Assembly (NCBI GenBank): GCA_940671915.1
Contig: CALNVZ010003426.1
Span: 5,891,732 to 5,955,731, forward strand
DNA length: 64,000 nt
Direction of reading: 5' to 3'
Origin: Paracentrotus lividus
Taxonomy: Eukaryota > Echinodermata > Echinoidea > Camarodonta > Echinidae
Shown here: positions 12,988-24,435 of the stretch, in pieces
Layout of the letters: each line of letters opens with the position of its first letter
Numbering within the stretch: the stretch's first letter is position 1
Notes under the pieces: generated by a model
What the model was told of the DNA's origin: nothing
Databases searched by the model: none
What the model saw: the letters and a program-made list of their open reading frames with translations, nothing else
Position numbers and translations under genes: made by a program

Positions 12988-13066
12988 CTGATGTAAAGAT
13001 TCAATGTAGGGGCTTTGGTTTCCATGGTAACATTACTGTGGTTGTGAGCTTTATCATGAACCGGAT
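12988..13066 (-). CDS. Probable exon 2 of an unrecognised minus-strand gene
   Basis: On the minus strand, CTATTTACTTTAG is a good acceptor ending at 13067, and CAG|GTAACA is a good donor at 12987. The 79 bp between stay open in the phase set by the putative first exon (18795-18945) and read DPVHDKAHNHSNVTMETKAP and onward. There are two N-glycosylation sequons (NHS, NVT), as expected for the lumenal stem of a type II membrane protein. The exon leaves two bases for the next codon. No further exon to the left was found. The product is not recognised. Confidence 0.45.
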
Positions 13067-14163
13067 CTAAAGTAAATAGATAAGCATAATTATATGATAC
13101 CAAATGAGAAATATGTGATTTCACTCAATACTAGACACTTCAATTCAAATATTTTTCACATTTGAAGGTAATCCGTGATTGGTTGCATACGGGAGTGAGG
13201 GGGGGGGGGTATCCGTATTGTAAGTACAAGGTTTTTACAGGGAAGATGTTTCCTGACACCTTCCCTGGTTTTTAAGAACACGATATATTTTTGAACCAAA
13301 CTACTTTTGAAATGGGTCCCTGTGATTGAGTATTTGCCCCCCCCCCCCTTCCCATAAGACAACCTTACATATATTTACACAGTCAACGGTCAACTGTATA
13401 CAAAGGCTCAAAGGTTTGTTGTACCTATTATGTCGGATCTATTGTTCTCAGTGGGTCAACCACTTCTTAAAGCTGTGATCACGCAAATCTACGACGTGTA
13501 ATTTTATATGCCAGATAGAGAGTTACATGTTGCTCTTAACGATGTGTTGAGACATGCACGGTGTAATAGCGAGACCGTCCGAGCCTATGTTTTCAGTCCG
13601 ATGTAGCCCTATATAGGCATATACTTTCATTATATTTATGGAGACTAAAATGTTTTGTGAAGAAGTGTACTTGTCCTATTACACCGCTCATCAATATTTT
13701 AGCTTCTCAGTGGACCTCTCCATGTCCGGTTTAACATTAATATTTGAATCCACAATATTCCTTGGCATTCAAACATTATTCTTATTAATACATATCTTGT
13801 ATTGCGTGATTATCACTTTGATTGTTTATTGTAATTTATATATCCATGAATATTGTATTATTTTGTCGGAAATGATAAAAATAAAATTGAATTGAATTGA
13901 ATATTGAATATAAGGCTTAAGGTTAGGAAACACGTTTTCGTTGCTAACAATTGGGGCTATAAAATCATAATGACTTTTGAAACCACTTAATGGATGGACT
14001 AAATAGGAATTCAATGACAACTGACTGGTGTGACACCATCTCTTATTACACCGTGAGCACTGACGAAGAGTGTGACTTCGCCTTTTACTTTTGAGAGCTC
14101 CTTTTTATCATAAATTCTATATATGTTTATCCTTATTAACCGTGATTCATTTTAAATTTTCGG

Positions 14164-14165
14164 TA

Positions 14166-14251
<86 letters not shown>
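14164..14251. repeat. (TA)n microsatellite
   Basis: About 44 TA dinucleotides with one GT interruption near the left end. Confidence 0.97.
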
Positions 14252-14254
<3 letters not shown>

Positions 14255-14335
14255 GATTTCTGGTGAAGGTCTATGACCGAGAATTTAATACTTCAATATG
14301 TCACGGATTGCTGTGTTAACATTTTGTTAATTATT

Positions 14336-14341
<6 letters not shown>

Positions 14342-14389
<48 letters not shown>
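14342..14389. repeat. (TA)n microsatellite
   Basis: About 24 TA dinucleotides, 90 bp downstream of a longer TA array. The two may derive from one repeat split by unique sequence. Confidence 0.97.
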
Positions 14390-14395
<6 letters not shown>

Positions 14396-14611
14396 TGTAT
14401 ATACGTGATAGCATACAATACCTATAGACCTGGAAACCTTCTCATAGCCGCAATTTGACGTGTGACTTTCAGCCAAGTTTTCTAGTTAAATTGCATCTAA
14501 ATTTGATCATGTTGATGCAAATTACCAGCTATTTGATAATTATGATTAATGTAAATTACGAGCAATATAGTTGTTATCCCATGCATAACTTCAAATAAAT
14601 GCAATTTAAAA

Positions 14612-14613
<2 letters not shown>

Positions 14614-14675
<62 letters not shown>
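14614..14675. repeat. Poly-T run of about 62 bases
   Basis: An uninterrupted T run immediately left of a family F element. On the minus strand it would be a poly-A tract. Confidence 0.95.
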
Positions 14676-14677
<2 letters not shown>

Positions 14678-14680
14678 TTC

Positions 14681-15412
14681 TTAACCTTGGCAATATCTTA
14701 GACATTCCCCCTACCCTTCGGACATCCTTATTTGGTGAAAGTTTATCAGCCCACTTAATACCCTTTTTTGCATTTATCTTGGGCCCTTTTTTGTTTCCGG
14801 CACACCAAGGCCCCCTCAGTCCTACCCCAGGAATAACTTAGGTGCTGGCATCAAAAAGTTAAATCTGGGTTCAAGGTTACAGGCTTTTGCCTCTTGTCTA
14901 GAAGATCCGGGTTGAAGTATAAAGTGTGAAAAAGATACAACCTTAAACTCTCAATTATTATCATTTTTCCCCAAATGTTGTTTTGGTCTTTTTGACAAGG
15001 TTGTAAATAATAACTACAAATCATCTTCTTCTTCTTCTTCTTTTTTTTTTTGTTGTCATTATGACTGATGTTTGGCTGAGCTTCTACAATACGTTTTTAG
15101 GAAGATACAAATTTCCATTGTGTAAATACGAACAAAACAAATTTTAAACCAAAATAAAAAAATAAACTTTAACCCTTTTCTATCAACCTCAAATCAATTT
15201 TATGAACAATGACAACCCTACACTTTATACATATTTCCTTCGGGTTAGCACTGAGGGGGCCTTGGTGGGCAGGGTAAACCAAAAAAAAAAAGGGGGGGGG
15301 GCCCAAAATTATGACAAATGGCAAAAATGGACATTGTGGGAATTGACAAACTTTAACGAATGAAAAATTCCCAGGACGGGTTGGGAAAGTTTAAGATAGC
15401 AAGGGACCTGAA
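14681..15412. mobile_element. Palindromic element, family F copy 2
   Basis: The left arm (14681-14835, containing CACCAAGGCCCCCTCAGTCC) mirrors the right arm (15240-15412, containing GGGGGCCTTGGTGGGCAGGG) in inverted orientation. Both resemble the arms of the 6298-7300 element. No ORF of note. The ends are not sharply defined. Confidence 0.65.
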
Positions 15413-16194
15413 AATGAAAGCGGAGACAAACACATTACATCAGGAGCCAAATGTTGTTTCTGGAGCCTATAAGAAACAGCATCTACATTGTACTACTCTT
15501 TACAGCTTCACGTATTCAATCCACAATAAGGAAGTAGCTATAGACTAACATTCAATGCATTTTTGTGGCCAATTAGTTTGTTGTTCTGGGGTTTTTATCC
15601 CTCAAATCTGTTGACGACATTATCCTGCGTCTTCGTCAGGAGTTTCCAATGTCATATGTCTTGTCTATATAAGTTTCTTCCAAGACAGAATTCTTTCTCT
15701 ATATACAGTTGAGGCCAAAAGTTTACATACACCTGGTAAGAAAACATAATAAATTCGATTTTTACAACCGTAATAACATTGGGCACCATTTATTTTGATA
15801 AATATTGTTAGGTATGATATCTAATTCGATTTCAAAGAATATGTTTTCATAAAAAGTATCTAGAAACATATATATGGTTGATCGTACTTCACTTTTGATA
15901 AATCCAATGTGTCAAAACTTTACATACACTAACCAAAATTGGTGATGATACTGCCTGTATTTTGCTTTATTTTCTTTCTTTTTTTCTGGTTGAAGCTGTC
16001 AATGAACTTTCTATACACTTCTCCTAAGATTGATGTCCATTCCTCCAGCAAGATTACAACTATTAAGTCCCATTTGCAGGTTTCCTTGGGCGAATGCATC
16101 TTTTTTGTGTCTGCCCATATGGTTTCTACAGGGATCTGGTCCAGAAATGCGACAACCCCTCCTTAATCCTCTTTTCTCCGTTTACCTACTCTAC

Positions 16195-17724
16195 AAACTA
16201 AACCCCTCCCAAAAAGTTTCGCAAATCGACTTTGGGCCTTGATAACTTTTGAGGTGCGATTTATTTATTCCTGATATATGTACCATTGGAAAGATAATTT
16301 ATTCACCTTTTTATTGATATCATATTCGTAATGATTGTGTAATGCTTCAATACAGCATATCAGAATATGGAGACAAGCAAAAAGTCAAATGTTGTAAAAT
16401 GCACTTTTATTCATCACATTAAAGTTCCGCAATTCGACTTTAGACCGTAATAACTTTTGAGGTAATTTATAATTTGTATTGAATTTGGACCATTGTCAAG
16501 TTCAGTTATTTCTCTTTGTATTGATACCTAATTTGTCGTGGTGATGTCATGCCCAGGTCCACAGAACCCCTGAATACCCCCTACATGCAAGGCAAAGCGA
16601 AAGATAATGTTCAGTTTGAATGTTCTGTAACATAACTTTGAACCATGATGATACTTTTCAATGTGGGTTTTTATCACTATCAATTTTTCTAGCATTGAAA
16701 AGTTCATTTATTCTTCTTTTTATTGATATCCTATTTTCAATGGTAAAATCATGTTTGAATGCACATAATTCATGAATTATAGCAAAGTAAAAAGTGAAAA
16801 GTTGCAAAATGCATTGTTATTGCTCAAATTCAGTAACTCGCAACGGAGAATAACACTCGCAATAGGCATTCAATTTGCAACATTGGACCTCTGACTTGTC
16901 CTAAGATTCAGGTGATCTGTGCATACAAAAACAAAAATATTGTTACATTTAAGGTATCATCGAAAAGTGGAATAAATGAGCTTGAAAATGGTATGAAATT
17001 CAATAAAAATTAGAAATACCCCAAAAGTTACGAGGGCCTAAAGTCGGGACTTGGAATTCAATTTGATCAATAAAAATGCATTTTGCAACATTTGACTTTT
17101 TACTTTTTTCCATATTCTGATATTTTGTGCATTTAAAGGGATGCAGTAACATTGAATGATATTTAAATCACATTTATTCGATTTAGCTTATTTTGCCAAC
17201 ATAATTATAAACACTTAGGTCAGTCTGGTATCTCTTCAAAATTGCAAGTTAATTGCTTGCTTTACCTTCGAGATATCAATGATTTCATACTCAAAATTTA
17301 TAAACTAACACCGGATGGTTTATAAAACCATGTGCTTTTCCACACACCCATTTCCTGTTGTAAAGTTCCCCCTCTCTAGCGGCCTGGTGTTATCAGCAGA
17401 GGGTACTGGTGTTCGGCTGTATGCTTGGCATTGTTTGTTACACTGTTTTAAGGTAGTAAATGACTTCCATTTGATCTGAAACTTTCAGTAGTTTGTTTTT
17501 ACTGTTGGAACAAAATAATTTTATTAATCTTGATATAATTGCTCTTGTTTTTGAAAGCTACTTAATCCCTTTAAGCATGATACAATCATTACAAATAGGA
17601 TATCAATGAAAAGGGGAACAAATTATCTTTCCAATTCTATGAATATCAGGAATAACTAAAGCATACCTGAAAAGTTATCATTGCCCAAAGTCGATTTGCG
17701 AAACTTTTTGTTAGGGGTTTAGTT
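16195..17724. mobile_element. Nested 1.5-kb fold-back element with about 130-bp inverted ends
   Basis: AAACTAAACCCCT near 16195 recurs inverted near 17724, and similarity extends through AAAAAGTTTCGCAAATCGAC and past a GGAAAGATAATTT motif. Inside, weaker copies of the same module repeat (16420-16500 direct, 17020-17110 inverted), giving a multi-armed palindrome. No coding capacity. It is nested in the Tc1-like element and is itself host to the 17133-17576 element. Confidence 0.75.
17133..17576. mobile_element. 444-bp TTAAAGGGAT-ended element, copy 1
   Basis: It is bounded by TTAAAGGGAT and its reverse complement ATCCCTTTAA. A second, inverted copy occupies 58932-59380 in a UTP20 intron, which fixes the element ends by comparison. 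No ORF. This is the innermost of three nested insertions. Confidence 0.75.
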
Positions 17725-18163
17725 TAAATGGATGGTTGGGTTATTGTGGTAAGTAAGACTCAATCATAATAAGATTCCAACTTTTCAGGCTTGCATATTA
17801 AGATGATGCTACATGCTCCAACATCACATTTTACAATAAATAGGATTTATTAATGGGTGTCATAGGGTTAGGAAGAGTTTCAGGATAGGAAGGAGGGGGC
17901 GGGGGAGGGGCTCAATTTTTTTTCCCACCAACTATTTCGGGTATTTTTATAAACCCCCCCCCCCCCCCCCATGTTGACAGATTTTTTGAAAGTGATGAAG
18001 TCTTCTTTTCAATTTCATATTTTTTTAAGCAAAAAAATAAAAATAAAATAAATAAATAAAAATTGTAGGCCTTATTATTAAGCTAAGATGATTATGATGT
18101 AGAATTCTGTCACCCTTCTTGTAAGTGTTATGTGAGTTATCATTTACTTTATGGATATTTTTA

Positions 18164-18257
18164 TGCGAGCGCGAAGCGCGAGCTAGAAAAAATAAATCGT
18201 AAGGGGAGCCGATTTTTTAAAATATATATATCAACCTGAAAAGAGTCCATTTTATGC

Positions 18258-18292
<35 letters not shown>

Positions 18293-18437
18293 GCCTACGC
18301 TAATGAAATAAAATGACTGATCTCAGTAAACAATGCGAGCGCGAAGCGCGAGCTGAAATGTTTTATAACCTTGATAATGGTGCATTTTTAAGTCAGGAAG
18401 ACACTTTCATTAAACAATGCGAGCGCGAAGCGCGAGA
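18164..18437. repeat. Three copies of the palindromic motif GCGAGCGCGAAGCGCGAGC
   Basis: A GC-rich near-palindrome of about 20 bp appears at 18164-18184, 18334-18354 and 18418-18437 in AT-rich surroundings. The last two copies are 84 bp apart. A 30-base T run lies between the first and second copies (about 18260-18290). Confidence 0.85.
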
Positions 18438-18794
18438 TAAAAATATTCGATATATCAACCTTTAAATAATTTTAAGGGCAGACGGTGAAAATGGTATCCG
18501 CCCAATTAAACCTGAAAATGGGACTGAATGGTTGCAATCTTGCAGGTGGAATGGAAAATACCATATACCATACCTAACAATATTTATCTTAATAAATGAT
18601 GGTAAATGTTCTTATGGCGGTAAAAATCTTATTTATTTGTTTTCTTATCAAGTATAACTATGTAAACTTTTGGCCTGAACTGTACATACATGTATATGCC
18701 AACATATTTAACAAAATAATGTCATCGTGAATTTTGAGTTTCAACCTAATTGCACTATGAAGATTACACTCCAAGACAAAAATATTTAGCTTAC

Positions 18795-18945
18795 CTCTGA
18801 TTACGATACTAGCTGATGGTAACATTAAAGGTTTTTGAAGAACAGTGGTGAATGTATCGTCTACGAATACAATAAATATACAGAGACATAACGCCGAGAC
18901 TGTGTAAAAGGCTGGTAAAATGCGCGTGATACGTTGATTTGCCAT
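18795..18945 (-). CDS. Probable first coding exon of an unrecognised signal-anchor protein gene
   Basis: The minus-strand ATG at 18945-18943 opens a 151-bp exon ending at a strong donor (CAGAG|GTAAGC). The 50 residues begin MANQRITRILPAFYTVSALC: a short basic head, then a hydrophobic segment of about 20 residues, then a polar region. That pattern is typical of a signal anchor of a type II Golgi or ER protein. The phase (one base left over) fits the candidate exon at 12988-13066. If both belong together, the intron of about 5.7 kb contains the whole Tc1-like element. I cannot name the product. The open frame continues past the donor into transposon sequence, so the donor decides the exon end. 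Confidence 0.5.
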
Positions 18946-19501
18946 GCTAAAAAGAGCCGTTGCACTTGCCGCAGAAATATACCCAATTCAAGGACGTTCA
19001 CGTTTAACATGAAGTATAATGATAATGCATGAATATTCTAATCAGATAAGTCATACGTGCATTATGGGTAATTATGTCAAATGTTTGGGAAGAACTACGG
19101 TGACGCAAGAGACTCCCAATGGAGGGAAGAGTGTCAACTGAAAAGAATTATTTTGCTATAGAATTAGATATGTTTGTTTTCTGGTTACGGCGTATAATAG
19201 AACAGGGGGTCGCTGAGCTTATCATGAAAGTTGGAGGGTTGAATAGAAGGTGGGGGCAGAATTCGAACATGCCAAAAAGCATAATCTGATAGATATTTCT
19301 TTCTTTGTTTAAAATTTTCCCGATACAGCCGCGTCCCACGCGACTTTAAAGTTCAAGTTCCAACAATTTATGATATCAATAATCAGACTGAGATAAAAGA
19401 TCTCATGAATGTGGCTATAGGGCAAATTGGGGTAAGTGGGACACTTGAGCATTTACGTAAGCATTACAAAAAAAAATGAAATACTCAATAAAGCAATCAT
19501 A

Positions 19502-20359
19502 GGGGAGACCGGGTATGGAAGTTACACGGGTCAGTTGTTACAGTTCTCAGTGTGCTAAGATGGAACAAGAGAGGATGTGCTAACTGGCATCTATATACAG
19601 CCTACACATAGCTGTGATGAACTGCCGGTCGTGAAGTTTCTCCGTTGTTTTATTAAAAAGTAAATCAACAAAAACCATTTTTTACAGTTCAAAGTAAATT
19701 TTTGACAAAAATTGAAATTTGTAATAGCTCTTACAACTGAAGGCACATGATGATAGTCTGGTATTGTAAATATAGTACATGTATGTCACTAATATACCCC
19801 CTAGCCATGCCCTGTAATTCTGCCTAATGACTGTGCTACAGTTGATTTCTGTGTGTAAAATCACCCATGGGGTAGGTTGTTACAACAACCTACCCCATGT
19901 TGATGTAACAACTTACCCCAATTACATTACATATGTAAAATTACATTTTGTCTCAATTTTCAGGTGTTAATATTTTTATTTTTCTATTATTACTTTTGTC
20001 TATTCTAGAGCTCTACTTGATCTACTGTTAACGATGTCAAGAAACTGGAAAGTTGAAACTAAAGTATGGTATAAGAGATTTACACATTGTCCACTTACCC
20101 CGTATGTTTACATATTGTAACAATTGACCCCGTATGGTGTAACAACCTACCCCGTATATGGGGTAGGTTGTTACAAAAAAATGTCTTCACTAATTAAGCT
20201 GTAGTTAATTAGTGTTTACATGTTTTCAAGTTTTATATGCCTCAGGTTTTAGCCAACATAATAGGCTAACTACAGACCCAATATGGAGTGCGTAAGTTCT
20301 TTCATTAGAATTATCTGGCCCGAAATGTGAATTTTGTAACGTCCATACCCGGTCTCCCC
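19502..20359. mobile_element. 858-bp nested TIR element, TA target duplication shown by an empty site
   Basis: The ends GGGGAGACCGGGTATGGA and the matching reverse complement are flanked by TA at 19500-19501 and 20360-20361. The host sequence is duplicated at about 21161-21185, where AAAGCAATCATATATCTCAT lacks the insert. This paralogous empty site supports both the boundaries and the TA duplication. The interior is rich in GTAACAACCTACCCC-type motifs in both orientations. Confidence 0.85.
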
Positions 20360-20515
20360 TATACCTCATTTTGTTGTTTATTTAGATATAAACGTTTTGT
20401 AAAAGTTTTAGTTAAAATATCCGGCAAATAAAGGTTAAGGTGACAATTAATCATTACTTCTCCATTGTCCTACTTGCCCCGTCAAGTTGGGGTAAGTTGT
20501 ACAGTATAATACACG

Positions 20516-20590
<75 letters not shown>

Positions 20591-20591
20591 C

Positions 20592-20671
<80 letters not shown>
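20516..20671. repeat. (AAT)n trinucleotide microsatellite
   Basis: About 52 AAT/ATA units with two CAA interruptions. Poly-isoleucine ORFs on both strands are artefacts of this repeat. Confidence 0.98.
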
Positions 20672-20673
<2 letters not shown>

Positions 20674-21823
20674 GAGTATTTATATTGCGCAGCCACTATA
20701 ATAAAAAATAAAATGTGGTTTAAAAGTGAGAAACAAAGATCTCTGTCTTCATAAACACTGTTTATTCATCTGGAATATCATTTCTAAGATGTCATAAGAA
20801 CTGATTACCAAAGTATTTTCTTAAACATTATCACGACTCATTATTACTCTTTTTTTTTCTACACACATTTCAAGTGATGAAAAGTAAGTTTTAAAAAGAT
20901 CAAAGCTCAATAACACTTTTTAGATGTGATTCTGTAAACAAAGCAAGCATCTCCTTTGTCCTTCACCCCCTTTTTTGTATGAAAGTAAACAAAACATACA
21001 GTATAAAAAAAATAGACCTTATTTCTTTCCCGTATTACAACTTTACAAAAACTAAAGTTTTAAAGTCTGCATAATTCAACAATATCATTGCCCCGTTTAA
21101 TAAAACCCGTGGGACACTTCAAAATTTACCTTAGCATTATATACATGTATATATTAAAAAATTAAAGCAATCATATATCTCATTTTTAAGTTTATTTAGA
21201 TATAAACGTTTTAGAAATGTTTTGGTTAAAAATTCCTCCAAATCATGTGACAATATTAATCATTACTACTCCATTCTTCCACTTATCCCGTCAAATTGGG
21301 TTAAGTGGGTATGTATGCAATGAACTGTGATAATATAACAGTGCGGAATGAAGATCTGTCTTCGCAAACTTTATTCATACATTATGAAATTGATGCGTCC
21401 CACTTACCCCAAGCATGTGGGGGTAAGTGGGACAGTTAATTAAAACAATTACCTTAAATCTTTTGTTGACATCATATTTCATTTTAACTTTAAAATTTAT
21501 TTTGTGAACAATTTCAATGTCACGTTACCCCTAAAACAAAATGGATCTGGGAAACACAAAGACAAGTTTGCATAAGTGTGTATTTTCAGAAATAGCTAGG
21601 TAGCAATCGCTTTATGTCAAGACGTGAGATGTTACAGATTTTTAACGATTATTTTTCCGATAACTGTCAATTATCCCCAAACAGGCATGTAATTTGTTGC
21701 TAAATGCATGTTTATTCACGCTAAAATAGTTCCTCCACTAAGGCAGGTCTTAATCATATGCATATATGCAATTCCCCCAAAGAGTCCTACTTACCCCAAT
21801 GTCCCACTTACCCCAATTTACCC

Positions 21824-23988
21824 TAAGATTTTTTTCTTTCAAATGTTTAGGCCTATTTTGCAAGAATGTCAAAATCAGCTGTATGCTTTAAAATATTTGG
21901 AACTTTGAACTGACATTGTAATATATGTGTTAACATGGTTAAGGTTCGTTTTGAAGAGCACTTGAGAAGAACGTACATTTAATGTAATTTAATTTTGCTA
22001 TAGTGTATTTTTTTATCCTAATTATCTCAAATAAAATGAAAACGTGATTTACTGCGACTTGGCAGCGATCCGAGGGTAAGGAGGATGGGGAGGGCGTTTC
22101 CCTATCGGATTTTTTTCTGGGGTCTGGTCGTCCACCTTGACATATTTTCTTTTTTCTATGTTTTAATTAAGATAATTGTTGAAAGATTTTGTATTTTCCA
22201 ACTTGTCCAAAAGATATGTGATGGAAATAATGTTCTTTAATGCGGCGGCGGAGGGGGGGGGGGGGTAAAAAGACATTAATTGTGTCACGTACATGTCGAT
22301 CATTGCCCTGAAAAATGGAATTTCACATTTGTGTACAGTCTATGTTTTTTTTTTTTTTTTTTTTTTACTTCTCAGCACTTTCCGTGTATAGCACATTATA
22401 CATAACCATTATAATATTTACGTTTACCAAGTGAAAAAAAATAATAGTATTTTCTTCAAGTCACGCCGGCTGCGCGATACGCGAGGGTGTGGGGGGAGGG
22501 AGGTTGGGTTGTAGGCTTAACAATAATTATTATTCGGTCGTATCAGGAGGGGGAGGGTAGGCGCGGATTTTTTTTTTCGACTTTCTGTCGTCATATATCC
22601 GTCATAGGAGTAGCGTTAAGTCGGTCACTCGGGTCATTCGTCCCATCTATGATCACTGTATTTGAGTTGTGTGCTTGGTTTTTTTTTGGGGGCGGGGGGA
22701 TTTTTTTTTCTCGGGGGCATACACCGCCCCTGATAGGCGTGAAGGGGAGGACAGAAATGAGGAGAGGAAAGAGAGAGAAAGGAAGGGAAGAGGAAAAGAT
22801 GGGGGATGGGGGAGGGGGTGGAGGAGAGATGGGGGCGGGGAGGAAAAAGGGGACTATATATGAACAAGTAGCGCGCAATACGTAGACCGCACTCGTCCCC
22901 GTGTCCTATAACGTGAGATAACAGGCTCAATTGGACATGACGGTGCGATTACACGAAATGCTCAAAAATGAAATGACCTTTAAACCAGCTCGATCGTTTA
23001 GAATCGTTATAATTTCCACATTCTGTAGTATGCATAACATTCAGGTTACTTTGGAAGAAATAATTGCTCTCTGCCTTTCTAGCAAGTTTCAGCCTTCAAA
23101 AAACACTTTCAGTATTGCGGGGGAGCATTTTTGCCCCATTTCCACTGACGCTGCTCTCACAAAAAGACTGAGATGGGATTCCGATTGAAATGATTTTATT
23201 ACACCAGCTCGCATACCAAAATGACGGTAATTATATTTTCTATCAGGAAATGTAAAAATCATTCTGGTTAGTTGAGTGAATGGTCCTGATACTCGGGTAT
23301 CCGCGAGCTTGCCATACGTACGAAACGAATTATGTGCAGCGACGGTTGACTTTGGACTCATAAATTGCTCGAAAGTTATATGGAACAAAAACCAGCTAGT
23401 ATCATTAAAAAAAGGGAAGGGATGGGCACCAATTTACCTCAAACCAAAGGCGCATGGGGCGCCAAATTGACCTTAAACTTGTATTAGGGGTACCAAATTG
23501 AAAGAAAAACCTTTATAAAGGGGCGTCCAATGTTAACCAACAATATGGGCGCAATTAATAAACCCAGGCCGGACCGAAAAAAAGGGGCGCCACTTTTCTG
23601 ACAAGTACACAGGAGCAAAAAATCAGTTCGAAGGCCCGGAGAAAAGAGAAATGAGTATAAAAAGGCTTCAGTATGGCCCTTTATTCTTTTTGTATTTGTT
23701 TCATTTTAATTATTTCTCTCCGGCTTTTTCTTGTTTTTTTTTTCTTTCCTTCTTGATATATAATTTTTATTTTTCATTTCCAAAATTACTTGGGGGGGAG
23801 GGTCGGAGGGCCGGGGGGGGAGTGAGATAAGATGAGTCATTCTTACATTTTGGCTCCGACTACCAATAGATGGATAGTTATGGCTTGCATTCAGTAATGA
23901 AGTACAAACTAATGTTCTCCCTTTTCCCATGTTTGGCTATGAAGCAATGCATTCAGTCTATAATTTGTCTAATTTCCAGGCCCCCCCC

Positions 23989-24019
<31 letters not shown>

Positions 24020-24084
24020 ATTGTCAAAATGATCATCAAGTTACCCCAGACATGAGGTAAGATGAGCCAATGCGTGCATTTGAT
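21824..24084. other. Intergenic stretch without recognisable genes
   Basis: Poly-G runs (22250-22266), poly-T (about 22348-22366), GA-rich low-complexity sequence (22740-22850), (GGCGCC/AAATTG)-like repeats (23420-23600) and a poly-A tract (23989-24017). The ORFs here (for example 22487-22885 and 23089-23388) show no motif I can recognise. Confidence 0.6.
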
Positions 24085-24375
24085 CCTACATACTATGCGT
24101 GTATTATGATGTGTAAATTTTTAGGTACTATAATAGATGATAAGTTAACATGGAAATATCACATTGAAAATATTTGTAAGATAATCTCAAGAAATATAGG
24201 TATGATGAATAAGCTAAAATACACATTTCCCTCAAAGGTTCTTTTATCACTTTACTCTACCTTGGTATTACCATACCTTAATTACGGGATTTTATCCTGG
24301 GGAAACAGTGCTTCATACTTATTAGAAAGAATTTTATTACTACAGAAAAAAGCTATGAAAGTTATCAGTAACGTC
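24085..24375 (+). pseudogene. CR1/L2/Jockey-like reverse transcriptase C-terminal fragment
   Basis: The open frame encodes KFLGTIIDDKLTWKYHI, then LYSTLVLPYLNYGILSWG and LQKKAMKVI. This is the RT thumb and connection pattern of CR1/L2/Jockey-type LINEs (FLG..ID..LTW..HI; PYL.YG...WG; LQK.A.R.I). It runs into an assembly gap, so its 3' coding end cannot be read. Confidence 0.85.
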
Positions 24376-24435
24376 NNNNNNNNNNNNNNNNNNNNNNNNN
24401 NNNNNNNNNNNNNNNNNNNNNNNNNNNNNNNNNNN
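24376..24435. other. Assembly gap (60 N)
   Basis: Sixty consecutive N interrupt the LINE fragment. The sequence after the gap does not continue the RT domain obviously, so the true gap size is unknown. Confidence 1.

Larger units (their letters stand above)
13067..15703. other. Non-coding stretch with microsatellites and family F copy 2
   Basis: No coding signal was seen apart from short chance ORFs. It contains two (TA)n arrays, a 62-T run and a fold-back element, listed separately. It would be the left part of intron 1 of the putative minus-strand gene. Confidence 0.6.
15706..18682. mobile_element. Tc1/mariner-like element with TA target duplication, interior replaced
   Basis: The left end TA|CAGTTGAGGCCAAAAG and right-end reverse complement TA|CAGTTCAGGCCAAAAG are classic Tc1-type termini flanked by TA (15704-15705 and 18683-18684). 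The similarity reaches about 130 bp inward with interruptions (both arms share GATAAATATTGTTAGGTATG). An internal terminus-like motif (GTCAAAACTTTACATACAC, near 15911) recalls the IR/DR design of Tc1 elements. I found no transposase. The interior holds a 1.5-kb nested element (16195-17724) and palindromic GCGAGCGC motifs. Confidence 0.8.
19420..21823. mobile_element. TIR element with GGGGTAAGTGGGAC ends and TA target duplication
   Basis: The left end TA|GGGCAAATTGGGGTAAG and right-end reverse complement TA|GGGTAAATTGGGGTAAG define the element. Internally a segment is directly duplicated (about 19436-19500 with 20366-20500, and about 21105-21310), both copies holding GTGGGACACTT and TTTAGATATAAACGTTTT. 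No transposase. It contains a second element (19502-20359) and a 156-bp AAT microsatellite. Confidence 0.75.

Noticed and set aside
20440..20754. 104-aa and 80-aa poly-isoleucine ORFs
   Set aside because: Pure translation of the AAT microsatellite.
22487..22930. Overlapping ORFs of 95-132 aa on both strands
   Set aside because: Low-complexity GA/GGGG-rich sequence with Arg/Glu/Gly on one strand and Pro/Ser on the other.
23089..23388. 99-aa minus-strand ORF
   Set aside because: No motif, no splice-site support, and an overlapping plus-strand ORF of similar quality.
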